From the NCBI GenBank assembly GCA_964552675.1, contig CAZKHJ010000001.1:1-64000 (forward strand): a stretch of 64,000 nucleotides of DNA. The letters are read 5' to 3'. Positions 43,438 through 52,442 of the stretch are shown here, one piece after another. Source of the stretch: Sulfurimicrobium sp964552675. GTDB taxonomy: Bacteria; Pseudomonadota; Gammaproteobacteria; Burkholderiales; Sulfuricellaceae. The notes beneath the pieces are model-generated. The model searched no databases, was not told the DNA's origin, and saw only the letters and a list, made by a program, of their open reading frames with translations. Positions within the stretch are counted from its first letter, which is position 1. Every line of letters starts with the position of its first letter. Position numbers and translations under genes: made by a program.

Positions 43438-46425
43438 ATGCCCCAAATTGACGTGAAACCGCAGAAACCAAACCCTCTGTCATCCGTGAGCAGGCTGCCA
43501 CATTTCCACCTCAAGCGCTGGCCTTTCACGCTGGCCCTTGCCTGGACCATCGCAATCGCGGCATCTCTGTACTGGAACTATCGCCAGACCGAGACCCTGC
43601 TGCTGGAACAGGCACGCAGCGAATTGCGCGCCAACTTCTTCAAGGATCAGGCCTTCCGCAAGTGGGCCACCCGGCATGGCGGAGTATATGTTCCCGTCGA
43701 CCATGAAACCGAGCCAGATCCTTTTGTCGCCTATATGCCGGAGCGCGACGTCGTCACCCCGTCGGGACGCGTCCTGACACTGATCAATCCCGCCCTGATG
43801 GTGCGTCAGTTCAATGAACTGGCGCACCAGAGCTATGGCGCCATCAGCCATATCAGCAGCCTGCGCCCGCTCAACCCGGTCAACCAGCCCGATCCTTGGG
43901 AAGCACAAGCACTGAAGCGCCTCGCAGAGGGTGCGGAAGAAGTAACCGAAATCGCCCCGATCAACAACGCTCCCTACCTGCGCCTGATCCGCCCCATGGT
44001 GATGGCCGAGGCCTGCCTCGATTGCCACCGGCGTCAAGGCTACCGGGAAGGCGAACTGGGGGGCGGCGTCAGCGTATCAGTTCCCCTGGCGCCGCTGGAG
44101 GAGGCTGGGAAGAAGCGCATGGTTTCACTGGGCCTGGGGCACAGCATTCTCTGGCTACTGGGCCTGACCGGGATCGGCATTGGTGCACGCACACTCGGCC
44201 GGCGCATCAAGGAAAGGGAAAAAGCCTATTTTGCGCTGCAGGAGAGCGAGGACCGCTCCCGCTCCATTCTCGCCACATCACTCGACGCCATCATCACCAT
44301 TGACAGCGAAGAGCGGATTACCGGCTGGAACCAGCAGGCGGAAAGCATTTTCGGCTGGGATGCCGCAGAAGTGATGGGGGAACCACTGTCAGAAATAATC
44401 ATCCCACCCCAACACCGCCAGGCACACCGCCAGGGCATCCGTCGCCTGCTGGAATCCGGCCAGGGGAACATCATCAACCGGCGTATTGAAGTCACCGGCC
44501 TGCGCAGGAGTGGTGAGGAATTTCCCCTCGAACTCGCCATCGCTTTCATCATCACCGACGGTAAGCCCGCCTTCAGCGCCTTTCTGCGCGACATCAGCGA
44601 AAGCAAGCGCAGCGAGGAAAAAATCCGCCACGACTTCCATCTGCAGCAGGCACTGGCTGCCGTGCTGGAAACCGCCATTCAGCCTATTCCCTTCAAGGAA
44701 CGGCTGGAAAATGCGCTGAACTCCATTCTTGCAACACCCTGGCTGGCACTGCGCGGCAGTGGTGCCATCTTCCTCGTGGCCGAGGATGGTAATACCCTGC
44801 TGCTGGCCGCGCAGCAAGGGATCGCCGCTCCCATCCTGCAACAGTGCAGCCGCGTCCCTTTCGGTGAATGCCTGTGCGGACTGGCCGCCAGGGAACGCTC
44901 ACCGGTTTTTGCCGCCGAGGTGGATGCACGCCACACGCGCTCCTTTCCCGGCATGGGCCCGCACGGCCATTACTGTCTGCCCATTCTATCGGGCGAAACA
45001 TTGCTGGGCGTGCTGAACCTGTACCTGGAGGAGGGGCACCAGAAAAACACCGCCGAACTTCATTTCCTTTCCGCCGTAACCCATGCCCTGGGGGGCATGA
45101 TTCAGCGCCACCAGGCGGAAGAGCAGTTACAGCATTCCGCCTATTACGATGCCCTGACCGGCCTGCCCAACCGGGCCCTGCTGCTGGATCGCCTCGACCG
45201 CTGTCTCAAACGCGAGATCCGCCGCAACGAACTGCGCTATGCCGTGCTGTTCCTCGATCTCGACCGCTTCAAGAACATCAACGACAGCCTCGGCCATAGC
45301 AGTGGCGACCAGATGCTGATTACGGTCGCGGGTCGGTTGCAGCAATGCCTCCGCCCCGGCGATACCGTGGCGCGGCTGGGAGGTGACGAATTCGCCATTC
45401 TGCTCGACGACATCACAGACATTGTCGATGCCTCCCTGGTAGCGGAGCGTATTCATGCCGTGATGCTCCAGCCGTTCGAGTTGTCCGGCCACGAAGCATT
45501 CATTTCCACCAGTATCGGGATCACGCTGGGCGGGCCGGCCTACCAATCGCCTGAGGCCTTGTTGCGCGATGCCGACACCGCGATGTACCGGGCCAAATCC
45601 CAAGGCAGCGCCAAAACCGCGATTTTCGACGAGCAGATGCATGCCCACGTTGTTGCCCTGGTCACCATGGAAACCGAGTTGCGGCGAGCCGTGGAACGCC
45701 GGGAGCTGCGGGTACACTACCAGCCCATCGTTTCTGCCAGCAGCGGAAAAACCATCGGCTTTGAAGCCCTGGTGCGCTGGCAGCACCCGGAACGCGGCAT
45801 GGTCTCCCCAGTCGAGTTCATCCCGGTCGCCGAAGAAAGCGGCCTGATCAGCAGCATTGGCCGCTGGGTGCTGCAGGAAGCCTGCCGCGAGGCTCAGGCA
45901 TGGCACAGCAAATGCTCGCAAAGGGATGACCTGTTCGTTAGCGTCAATCTGTCAGCCAAGCAGTTCCTGCAGCCCCACCTGAGCGAGGAAATCCTGCAAA
46001 CCCTGCAGGAAAGCGGCCTGGCGCCCCACCGCCTGCATCTGGAAATCACCGAGAGCGCCCTGCTGGACAATCCCGAAACCAGCAAACAGATTCTTGCCGA
46101 GCTCCGCTCTCACGGCATTCACCTGTATATCGACGACTTTGGCACCGGTTACTCCGCCCTGAGCTACCTGCACAATTTCCCGTTCGACGCGCTGAAAATC
46201 GACCGTTCCTTCGTTTCCAAACTGGGGGAAGGCAGCGAGCATGTCGGCATGGTCAGCGCCATCATCGCCATCGCCCGCAGCTTCGGCATGGACGTGATCG
46301 CGGAGGGAGTGGAAACCGGCGCGCAACTCGAACAGCTGCAGGAACTGGGGTGCCACAACATCCAGGGCTATTATTTTTCGCGCCCGCTTCCCGCCACGGA
46401 TGCCACGGCTTGGCTGACCAGGTGA
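43438..46425 (+). CDS. Heme-binding (DUF3365) PAS-GAF-GGDEF-EAL sensor
   Basis: A 995-aa membrane c-di-GMP enzyme. Order: helix at about 28-46, periplasmic DUF3365/Tll0287-like domain with a c-type heme motif CLDCH (193-197), second helix (about 228-248), PAS (about 265-390), GAF (about 400-560), GGDEF with intact LGGDEF (GGDEF 648-652), and EAL with intact FEALVRW (EAL 776-778). The heme motif suggests redox, gas or light-independent oxygen sensing. Both catalytic motifs are intact. It has its own promoter and is inserted between gshB and gshA, convergent with an unknown gene. Confidence 0.9.
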   Translation: MPQIDVKPQKPNPLSSVSRLPHFHLKRWPFTLALAWTIAIAASLYWNYRQTETLLLEQARSELRANFFKDQAFRKWATRHGGVYVPVDHETEPDPFVAYMPERDVVTPSGRVLTLINPALMVRQFNELAHQSYGAISHISSLRPLNPVNQPDPWEAQALKRLAEGAEEVTEIAPINNAPYLRLIRPMVMAEACLDCHRRQGYREGELGGGVSVSVPLAPLEEAGKKRMVSLGLGHSILWLLGLTGIGIGARTLGRRIKEREKAYFALQESEDRSRSILATSLDAIITIDSEERITGWNQQAESIFGWDAAEVMGEPLSEIIIPPQHRQAHRQGIRRLLESGQGNIINRRIEVTGLRRSGEEFPLELAIAFIITDGKPAFSAFLRDISESKRSEEKIRHDFHLQQALAAVLETAIQPIPFKERLENALNSILATPWLALRGSGAIFLVAEDGNTLLLAAQQGIAAPILQQCSRVPFGECLCGLAARERSPVFAAEVDARHTRSFPGMGPHGHYCLPILSGETLLGVLNLYLEEGHQKNTAELHFLSAVTHALGGMIQRHQAEEQLQHSAYYDALTGLPNRALLLDRLDRCLKREIRRNELRYAVLFLDLDRFKNINDSLGHSSGDQMLITVAGRLQQCLRPGDTVARLGGDEFAILLDDITDIVDASLVAERIHAVMLQPFELSGHEAFISTSIGITLGGPAYQSPEALLRDADTAMYRAKSQGSAKTAIFDEQMHAHVVALVTMETELRRAVERRELRVHYQPIVSASSGKTIGFEALVRWQHPERGMVSPVEFIPVAEESGLISSIGRWVLQEACREAQAWHSKCSQRDDLFVSVNLSAKQFLQPHLSEEILQTLQESGLAPHRLHLEITESALLDNPETSKQILAELRSHGIHLYIDDFGTGYSALSYLHNFPFDALKIDRSFVSKLGEGSEHVGMVSAIIAIARSFGMDVIAEGVETGAQLEQLQELGCHNIQGYYFSRPLPATDATAWLTR

Positions 46426-46432
46426 ACACGCA

Positions 46433-47467
46433 TCACAGCGCCTTGAGCGCGGCCTCGATTCTCGTCGCCATATCATCGTAGACCAGCATCCCGTCACGCG
46501 GCACCCGGGCAATCATCATGATCCGCGCGGGGTGGCCGGCGCGCTGAATCTCGGTCAGCTCGACCGGTGAAACCGTATTCGCTTCCGGCGTTTCGAGCAG
46601 GATGTTCATGTTATCGAGATGCAGCGTGACGGCGTGGATCTGAAGCAGCTTGTCCACGCTGTTGAGCACCGCCAGCAACTGCTGCATGAAATAATCCAGC
46701 GTCGGCTGATGGATGGCGGACTGGTTCAGCAGCGCCTCCTTTTCCCGGATCAGGTCACAGGTTTCAGCCGCCTCGTGCTCGCTGTATTCAACGCGGTCGC
46801 ACAGGCAGGCCTGGCCGCCATCCTGGCGCAGCTTCATCCTCAGGCGGGCGCGCAGCAGCGCCAGTTCCTGCTCCAGCCCCTCGCATTCGGAACGCGCGGC
46901 CTCGATATTGGCCAGCACCCTGTGCGCCACGAACTCCAGGGCAAAGGCTTTCAGTTTTTCGCGCAGACCGCTCTCGCTGTCGGCGAAGGCAACGATGCGA
47001 TGATCGGTGAAGCTGATCTGCGTCTGGGGCACGTCGCGCAGCATCATCTCTCCCCGCATTGCGACGCCCAGCACCTTGTGGACCTGCATGGTGGAGGCAA
47101 TCATGACATGGCAGCTCGCAGCCTGACCGGGTGGCGCCATGGCAATGCAGCTGCGCAGGGCAGGATCGCGGCTGAACAGCTTGCCCATCTCCGCGCTGCT
47201 GGCGAACACTGCCCGCAGCGCCGGGTTTGCGCTCCATTGCCGGGGGGCAGCATCGACCGGCCCGGCAATGCCGTCGATGACGTGATGGATATGGCGTAGC
47301 GTGTTCCACACCGGCCTGTTCAGCATTTCCTGATAAGCGGGCAGAAAACGCAGGCGCGGATTGATTTCATAAAACAGCTGCTCGATGGCGGCGTCGATTT
47401 CCGTCTGGTGCAAGCGAATGTTTTTCTGTTTCAGATAATGGCGTAAAACACGACGGATCAGGCCCAT
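46433..47467 (-). CDS. Conserved-looking protein of unknown function
   Basis: A 344-aa protein I do not recognise. It has no signal peptide or membrane helix. The N-terminus (GLIRRVLRHYLKQKNIRLHQTE) is basic and helical; the middle has long Glu/Arg/Leu-rich segments that look like coiled coil (about 185-215) and a QACLCDRVEY stretch with two cysteines. A histidine-containing stretch HHVIDGIAG lies near residue 60. It ends 7 bp from the convergent heme-GGDEF-EAL gene. Codon use is like its neighbours. Being beside a c-di-GMP enzyme it could be a partner, but nothing in the sequence shows this. Confidence 0.7.
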   Translation of the reverse strand: MGLIRRVLRHYLKQKNIRLHQTEIDAAIEQLFYEINPRLRFLPAYQEMLNRPVWNTLRHIHHVIDGIAGPVDAAPRQWSANPALRAVFASSAEMGKLFSRDPALRSCIAMAPPGQAASCHVMIASTMQVHKVLGVAMRGEMMLRDVPQTQISFTDHRIVAFADSESGLREKLKAFALEFVAHRVLANIEAARSECEGLEQELALLRARLRMKLRQDGGQACLCDRVEYSEHEAAETCDLIREKEALLNQSAIHQPTLDYFMQQLLAVLNSVDKLLQIHAVTLHLDNMNILLETPEANTVSPVELTEIQRAGHPARIMMIARVPRDGMLVYDDMATRIEAALKAL

Positions 47468-47556
47468 TTTGCGTCTTTCAACCTAACGGGCATGGCAGCC
47501 GCCACCCCTGACAATGAAACATCTCACAAAATCGCCTCGCCTTTTATTCATTCAGA

Positions 47557-47629
47557 ACCCCTCCCGGCCTCCCCTTGTCAGGGGAGGAGGTGGGCCCTCC
47601 CCCTGACAAGGGGGAGCTGGAGGGGGTTT
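47557..47629. repeat. GC-rich palindromic intergenic repeat (copy 3)
   Basis: A 73-bp palindrome with ends AACCCCTCC and GGAGGGGGTTT. It contains two hairpins, CCTCCCCT-TGTC-AGGGGAGG (47569-47588) and CTCCCCC-TGACAA-GGGGGAG (47597-47616). It is very close to copy 1 at 36518-36594. It lies in the 323-bp spacer between the unknown gene and gshA, which otherwise holds only the inverted repeat at 47665-47780. Confidence 0.82.
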
Positions 47630-47664
47630 GTCTCATGTGTTTCACGCAAAGATTGCAATTTGTT

Positions 47665-47780
47665 AACCGCAAAGACGCAAAGGAAGAACAGCATTTTCAT
47701 GGGGAGCGAAACGGTTGAGGAGCAGATAAATACCAGATGACTTTTCTAGCATATCTTTGCGCCTTCGCGTCTTTGCGGTT
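47665..47780. repeat. Inverted repeat with 14-bp perfect arms beside gshA
   Basis: AACCGCAAAGACGC (47665-47678) and its exact reverse complement (47767-47780), with ACGCAAAGG-like extensions, enclose 88 bp without any gene. Similar CAAAGACGC palindromes occur widely as dispersed repeats in bacteria. It ends 11 bp after the gshA stop, so it could also form a large terminator-like stem on the gshA transcript. Confidence 0.7.
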
Positions 47781-47790
47781 CAGGCAGCCG

Positions 47791-49062
47791 TCACGGCCGG
47801 GTGTTTTCCAGCTCGATCGCCGCCGCCAGCAATGCCAGCCGCGCCACCACGCCATAGGCATAGAAGCGGTTGGGCGGCGTATCCGGCCCGGCGGCGCAAT
47901 CGGGCAGGGTGCAGGAGGTTTCGAACGCCAGCGGCACGAAATGCATGCCGGGGGCGTTGAGGTTCTCGTCCTGGCCGCGCCCGGTATGAACGCGATAGAA
48001 GCCGCCCACCACGAAGTGGTCCATCATGTACACCACTGGCTCGGCCACCGCCTCGTTGATGCTCTCGAAGGTGTAGACCCCTTCCTGGATGATGACTTCG
48101 CTGACCTGCTGGCCTTCCTTGATCACCGACATCTTGTTGCGCTGCTTGCGGTTGAGGCCCTTGACCTCGGACGCATCCTTGACCGTCATGATGCCCATGC
48201 CGTAAGTGCCGGCATCGGCCTTGACGATGACGAAGGGATCGTTGGTCACGCCGTATTCGCGGTATTTTTCGCGGATGTCCTGGAGCAGCTCGTCCACTTT
48301 CGCCGCCAGGCATTCCTCGCCGCTGCGCTCCTGGAAGTTGATTTCGCGGCAATCGTCAAAATAGGGGTTGATCAGCCAGGGATCCATGTGAATGATGCTG
48401 GCGAACTCCGTCGCCACCTGGTCGTAAGCGCTGAAGTGATGGGTCTTGCGCCGCGTCGCCCAGCCGGCGTGGAGCGGCGGGATGATCGGCTGCTTCAGCC
48501 CCTGCAGGATTTCCGGCACGCCGCCGGAGAGGTCGTTGTTGAGCACGATGGCGCAGGGATCGAAGCCATCCAGCTTCAGTTTGCCGCCCTCGCGCCGGAC
48601 CGGTTCCAGGGTCAGGGTCTGGCCATCGGGCAATTCCAGCACGGTGGGCGCAGTGATTTCCGGCAGCAGGCTGCCAAGACGCACGGAGAGACCGGCATGG
48701 CGCAGAATGGTCGCCAGCCGCGCCACATTTTGCAGGTAGAAAGTGTTGCGGGTGTGATTTTCCGGAATCAGCAGAAAGCGCTGCGCCACCGGGCAGATTT
48801 TTTCCACCGCCGACATCGCCGCCTGCACGCACAGGGGCAGAAAATCCCGGTTCAGATTATTGAAGCCGCCGGGAAACAGGTTGGTGTCCACCGGCGCCAG
48901 CTTGAAGCCGGCGTTGCGCAAATCCACCGAAGCATAAAAGGGGGCGTTATGATCCTGCCATTTGGAACGGAACCATTGCTCGATGCGCGGCTGTGAATCC
49001 AGGATGTGCTGTTCCAGGGCAAGCAGCGGGCCGGTCAGGGCCGTGGTGAGATGGGGAACCAT
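47791..49062 (-). CDS. gshA: Glutamate-cysteine ligase (acidithiobacillus/betaproteobacterial type)
   Basis: First enzyme of glutathione synthesis, 423 aa, of the non-E. coli family first seen in Acidithiobacillus. Recognisable stretches are VDTNLFPGGFNNLN, LLIPENHTRNTFYLQN, GWATRRKTHHFSAYD, IVKADAGTYGMGIMTVKDA and YRVHTGRGQDENLNAPG. ATG at 49062 with GAGGTTACT upstream. It follows the NarX-like GGDEF-EAL gene by 39 bp on the same strand and may be cotranscribed with it. gshB lies further on at 42366. Confidence 0.92.
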   Translation of the reverse strand: MVPHLTTALTGPLLALEQHILDSQPRIEQWFRSKWQDHNAPFYASVDLRNAGFKLAPVDTNLFPGGFNNLNRDFLPLCVQAAMSAVEKICPVAQRFLLIPENHTRNTFYLQNVARLATILRHAGLSVRLGSLLPEITAPTVLELPDGQTLTLEPVRREGGKLKLDGFDPCAIVLNNDLSGGVPEILQGLKQPIIPPLHAGWATRRKTHHFSAYDQVATEFASIIHMDPWLINPYFDDCREINFQERSGEECLAAKVDELLQDIREKYREYGVTNDPFVIVKADAGTYGMGIMTVKDASEVKGLNRKQRNKMSVIKEGQQVSEVIIQEGVYTFESINEAVAEPVVYMMDHFVVGGFYRVHTGRGQDENLNAPGMHFVPLAFETSCTLPDCAAGPDTPPNRFYAYGVVARLALLAAAIELENTRP

Positions 49063-49101
49063 AGTAACCTCGGGTTTCGGTGTCTGTCCTTTGTCATCCC
49101 G

Positions 49102-52100
49102 TCATGATAGTGGAAGGTCGAGGCAACGGCCATCGCGCAGCAGCTGCTCCATCTGCTCCGATGCCACCGGGCGGCTGAACAGATAGCCCTGGATGGCATC
49201 GCAGCCATGCTGGCGCAGGAAGCTCAGCTGGCTTTCGGTTTCCACTCCTTCCGCAATCACGTCGAGCTTCAGGCCATGCGCCAGCGCAATGATGGCCATC
49301 GAGATGGCGGCATCGTCGGGGTCGGCGATGATGTCGCGCACGAAGGACTGATCCAGCTTGAGCTTGTTGATGGGGAAGCGCTTGAGGTAGCTGAGGCTGG
49401 AATAGCCGGTGCCGAAATCGTCGATCGACAACCGCACCCCCATATCGCGCAGCGCCAGCAGCGTCTGTTCGGTGCTTTCGGCATGCTGCATGGCCACGCT
49501 CTCGGTGATTTCCAGTTCCAGGAACTGGGGCGGCAGCCCGCTTTCCGCCAAGGCCTGTTCCACCAGTTGCGGAATGTTTTCGCGGAACTGGCGCGCCGAC
49601 AGGTTGACCGCCACGCGCACCGGCGGCAGCCCTGCGTCATGCCATGCCTTGGTCTGCTTGCAGGCGGTGTGCAGCACCCAGGTGCCAATGGGAATGATCA
49701 GGCCGGTTTCCTCCGCCAGGGGAATGAAATTGGCCGGGGAAACCATGCCCAGCTCGGGATGGCGCCAGCGCAGCAAAGCCTCCATGCCGCTCACCTGCCC
49801 GCTCAGCAGGCTGACCTGAGGCTGGTAATGAAGGGCAAATTCGTTGCGCTCCAGCGCGACACGCAAACTGTTCTCCAGCATCAGGCGCTGGAACACGCGG
49901 CTGTTGATCTCGGCGGTGTAATACTGGATGCTGTTGCGCCCCTGTTCCTTGGCGCGATACATGGCGGCATCAGCGTTTTTCAGCAGGGTAAAGGCATCCC
50001 CGCCGTCGCGCGGATAAAGGCTGACACCGATGCTGCAGGTGACCGTCAGCTGGCGGGAATCGACCATGACCGGTTCGGCGATGGCGGCAAGAATTTTGTG
50101 CGCCAGTCGCGAAATATCCTCTTCCTGGGAAACATCGGTGAGGATCACGGCAAAATCGTCGCCGCCCAGTCTGGCCACGGTATCACCGCCGCGCACACAG
50201 TCACTGATGCGCTGCGCCACAGCCTGCAGCAACTGGTCGCCCATATTGTGCCCCAGGCTGTCGTTGATCAACTTGAAATTATCGAGGTCGATGAACAGCA
50301 GGGCGAGTTGCCGGTTGGTGCGCTGGGCAAAGATGATACCCTGGGCGATGCGGTCCTGCGCCAGATTGCGGTTGGGCAATCCAGTCAAAGTGTCGTGGGC
50401 GGACTGGTAGGCAAGCTGCTCCTCATACTGCTTGCGCTCGGTCACGTCGTTCTGGATACCGATGTAGTGGGTCACCTGCCCCGCATCATTGCGCACAGGC
50501 GAAATGTAAAGCTCGTTCCAGAACAGGCTGCCATCCTTGCGGTAATTGCGCAGCAGTGCCCTGCCATCACGCTGCTCCTTGACCGCATGGCGGATATGCT
50601 CCAGCTCGGGCTGATCGGTATCCTGGTTCTGCAGGAAGCGACCGTTCTTCCCCAGCGCTTCTGCGGCGCTGTAGCCGGTGATGCGCTCGAAGGCGGGGTT
50701 GACATAGACATAGGGGAAATTTGCCTGGGTGGCATCGGTAATGGTGATGGCATTGACGCTGGATTCGAGCGCCCTCTGCCACAGCCGCAGTTTTTCCTCC
50801 GCTTCCTTGCGCTGGGTAATGTCCTGCTTGACGCTGACGAAATGGGTAATCTCCCCCTTCTCGTTCTTGACTGGCGAAATCGTCGACGCCTCCCAGAACA
50901 GCTCGCCGTTTTTCTTGCGGTTGCACACTTCGCCGCGCCATACCTCCCCGGCAAGAATGGTCTGCCACATTTTCTGGTAGGTTCCCAACTGCGTCTGACC
51001 TGACTGCCAGACACGTGGGTTGTGACCGATGATCTCTTCCGGGGCATAGCCGGTCAGGGCATAAAAGTAGGGATTGACGTATTCGATCACGCCATTGCGG
51101 TCGGTGATGACGATGGTGTTGGCGCTCTGTTCCACCGCCTGGGAAAGCTTGCGCAGCTGGGCTTCAACCGCCTTGCGCGCACTGAGGTCGCGCATGAGCG
51201 TGGAAAGGAATGCAACCTGGCCGCTCTCGGATTTGTGAATAAGGATGAGCTGGGACACCGGGAGTTCGCGGCCATCTCGTGTCAGGATCGCACTCTCCCC
51301 CGTCCAGTACCCCTCACGCAGCGCAGTCGGGATGCCCACCTCCCGCACCAGTCTGGCGGCCCAGGCGGGGTGATAGCCCGCAATATCGAGCGTACTGATA
51401 TCTTCATCCGGCGAGATACCAAAAACCGTCTTCCCGGCCCGATTTATATATAAGGTTTTGCCTTGCAGCGTAGCGGTGCCGACGATATCCAGCGTCGCCT
51501 CGATGATTGCCGCAAGGCGGGAAATCTCGCCGATATAGCTTTCCATCTGCTCTGCGCCCTGGTTGAAGCCGCGCATGAGATCGCCGATTTCATCGTAGCG
51601 GTGATTTTTCGTCCGCACGCTGCGATCTCCTGCGGCAAATCGCCTGACCATTTCGGTCACTTCCACCAGCGGGGCCACGATGCGCCGGCGGGCAAACAGG
51701 GTAAGGACGACAAAGAATGCCAGGTTGAGCGCCACCACACCCGCAATCAGCCAGTTAATCCGACGGTGCGTCCGCTGCGTTGCTGCGGTGAGTGCGCTTA
51801 CCATCTGATCGGCGTGTTCCAGGATGGCGTCAGTTTCACGGCTGAGACGGGGCAAATCCCCCGGTTCCAGGATGGTATTGGTGTCCGCCAGATTTTTTTC
51901 CAGTGTCTGCCGGAAGGTGCGCCAGCTGTCACGCACCTGTTTGATCTGGCCGGCAAGCTCACCACTTTCCCGCTGCAGCAAGGGATGCAGATTGCCAGCA
52001 GCCTGTTCGACTTGCGCCAGCGTGGCATCAAAGCGCGTCATCAGGGCAGGTATCTCGGCGCTGGGGCGGCGTTGCAAGGCCGACTCGGCGGTGTAGAACG

Positions 52101-52314
52101 CCAGACGCTGGCTCAGGTAACGCAGCTTGCCACTATCATTGACCAATTGGGAAACATCAGCCACACCATTGTAGAGAGCTTCCATCACCGCCAGGCTGCT
52201 GGCGGTGAGCAGGAAAAAAGCGAAAAAAATCGCCGCCAGTTTCTGCCCGACGGTAAGTCTCACCAGTGGAGGATCTGAGGGCAAAGACCCGAGCTGTTGG
52301 GTTGGTTGTGGCAT
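49102..52314 (-). CDS. NarX/PilJ-type sensor with PAS repeats, GGDDF and EAL domains
   Basis: A membrane c-di-GMP protein of about 1070 aa. Order: helix (about 25-46), periplasmic four-helix NarX/PilJ-like domain (GKLRYLSQRLAFYTAESALQ), helix (about 180-202), HAMP (about 200-255), three PAS domains (about 265-630), a GGDEF-type domain and EAL. The GGDEF motif reads LGGDDF (717-721): the catalytic Glu is Asp, so cyclase activity is doubtful. The EAL domain is intact (MEALLRW near 845, DDFGTGYSSLSYLKR). It probably works mainly as a phosphodiesterase. Start chosen at 52314; an ATG at 52359 is also possible. Confidence 0.86.
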   Translation of the reverse strand: MPQPTQQLGSLPSDPPLVRLTVGQKLAAIFFAFFLLTASSLAVMEALYNGVADVSQLVNDSGKLRYLSQRLAFYTAESALQRRPSAEIPALMTRFDATLAQVEQAAGNLHPLLQRESGELAGQIKQVRDSWRTFRQTLEKNLADTNTILEPGDLPRLSRETDAILEHADQMVSALTAATQRTHRRINWLIAGVVALNLAFFVVLTLFARRRIVAPLVEVTEMVRRFAAGDRSVRTKNHRYDEIGDLMRGFNQGAEQMESYIGEISRLAAIIEATLDIVGTATLQGKTLYINRAGKTVFGISPDEDISTLDIAGYHPAWAARLVREVGIPTALREGYWTGESAILTRDGRELPVSQLILIHKSESGQVAFLSTLMRDLSARKAVEAQLRKLSQAVEQSANTIVITDRNGVIEYVNPYFYALTGYAPEEIIGHNPRVWQSGQTQLGTYQKMWQTILAGEVWRGEVCNRKKNGELFWEASTISPVKNEKGEITHFVSVKQDITQRKEAEEKLRLWQRALESSVNAITITDATQANFPYVYVNPAFERITGYSAAEALGKNGRFLQNQDTDQPELEHIRHAVKEQRDGRALLRNYRKDGSLFWNELYISPVRNDAGQVTHYIGIQNDVTERKQYEEQLAYQSAHDTLTGLPNRNLAQDRIAQGIIFAQRTNRQLALLFIDLDNFKLINDSLGHNMGDQLLQAVAQRISDCVRGGDTVARLGGDDFAVILTDVSQEEDISRLAHKILAAIAEPVMVDSRQLTVTCSIGVSLYPRDGGDAFTLLKNADAAMYRAKEQGRNSIQYYTAEINSRVFQRLMLENSLRVALERNEFALHYQPQVSLLSGQVSGMEALLRWRHPELGMVSPANFIPLAEETGLIIPIGTWVLHTACKQTKAWHDAGLPPVRVAVNLSARQFRENIPQLVEQALAESGLPPQFLELEITESVAMQHAESTEQTLLALRDMGVRLSIDDFGTGYSSLSYLKRFPINKLKLDQSFVRDIIADPDDAAISMAIIALAHGLKLDVIAEGVETESQLSFLRQHGCDAIQGYLFSRPVASEQMEQLLRDGRCLDLPLS

Positions 52315-52404
52315 GACTTTCGCTGTATTCCAAGGAAGTGAGGCCGGTGATTTTGGCATCCGCCGACCAGGGCCGGGGTTCATTCCCGCCAGATCGTTTC
52401 AAAT

Positions 52405-52413
52405 TGCTATAAT
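52405..52413 (+). promoter_or_regulatory. Extended -10 promoter of ybiT
   Basis: TGCTATAAT: a perfect TATAAT with the TGn extension, 29 bp before the TTG start of ybiT. No strong -35 is needed or seen. It lies in the 128-bp spacer to the divergent GGDDF-EAL gene. Confidence 0.65.
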
Positions 52414-52442
52414 AAGCACATTTTTCGCGCACAGGCCATAAA

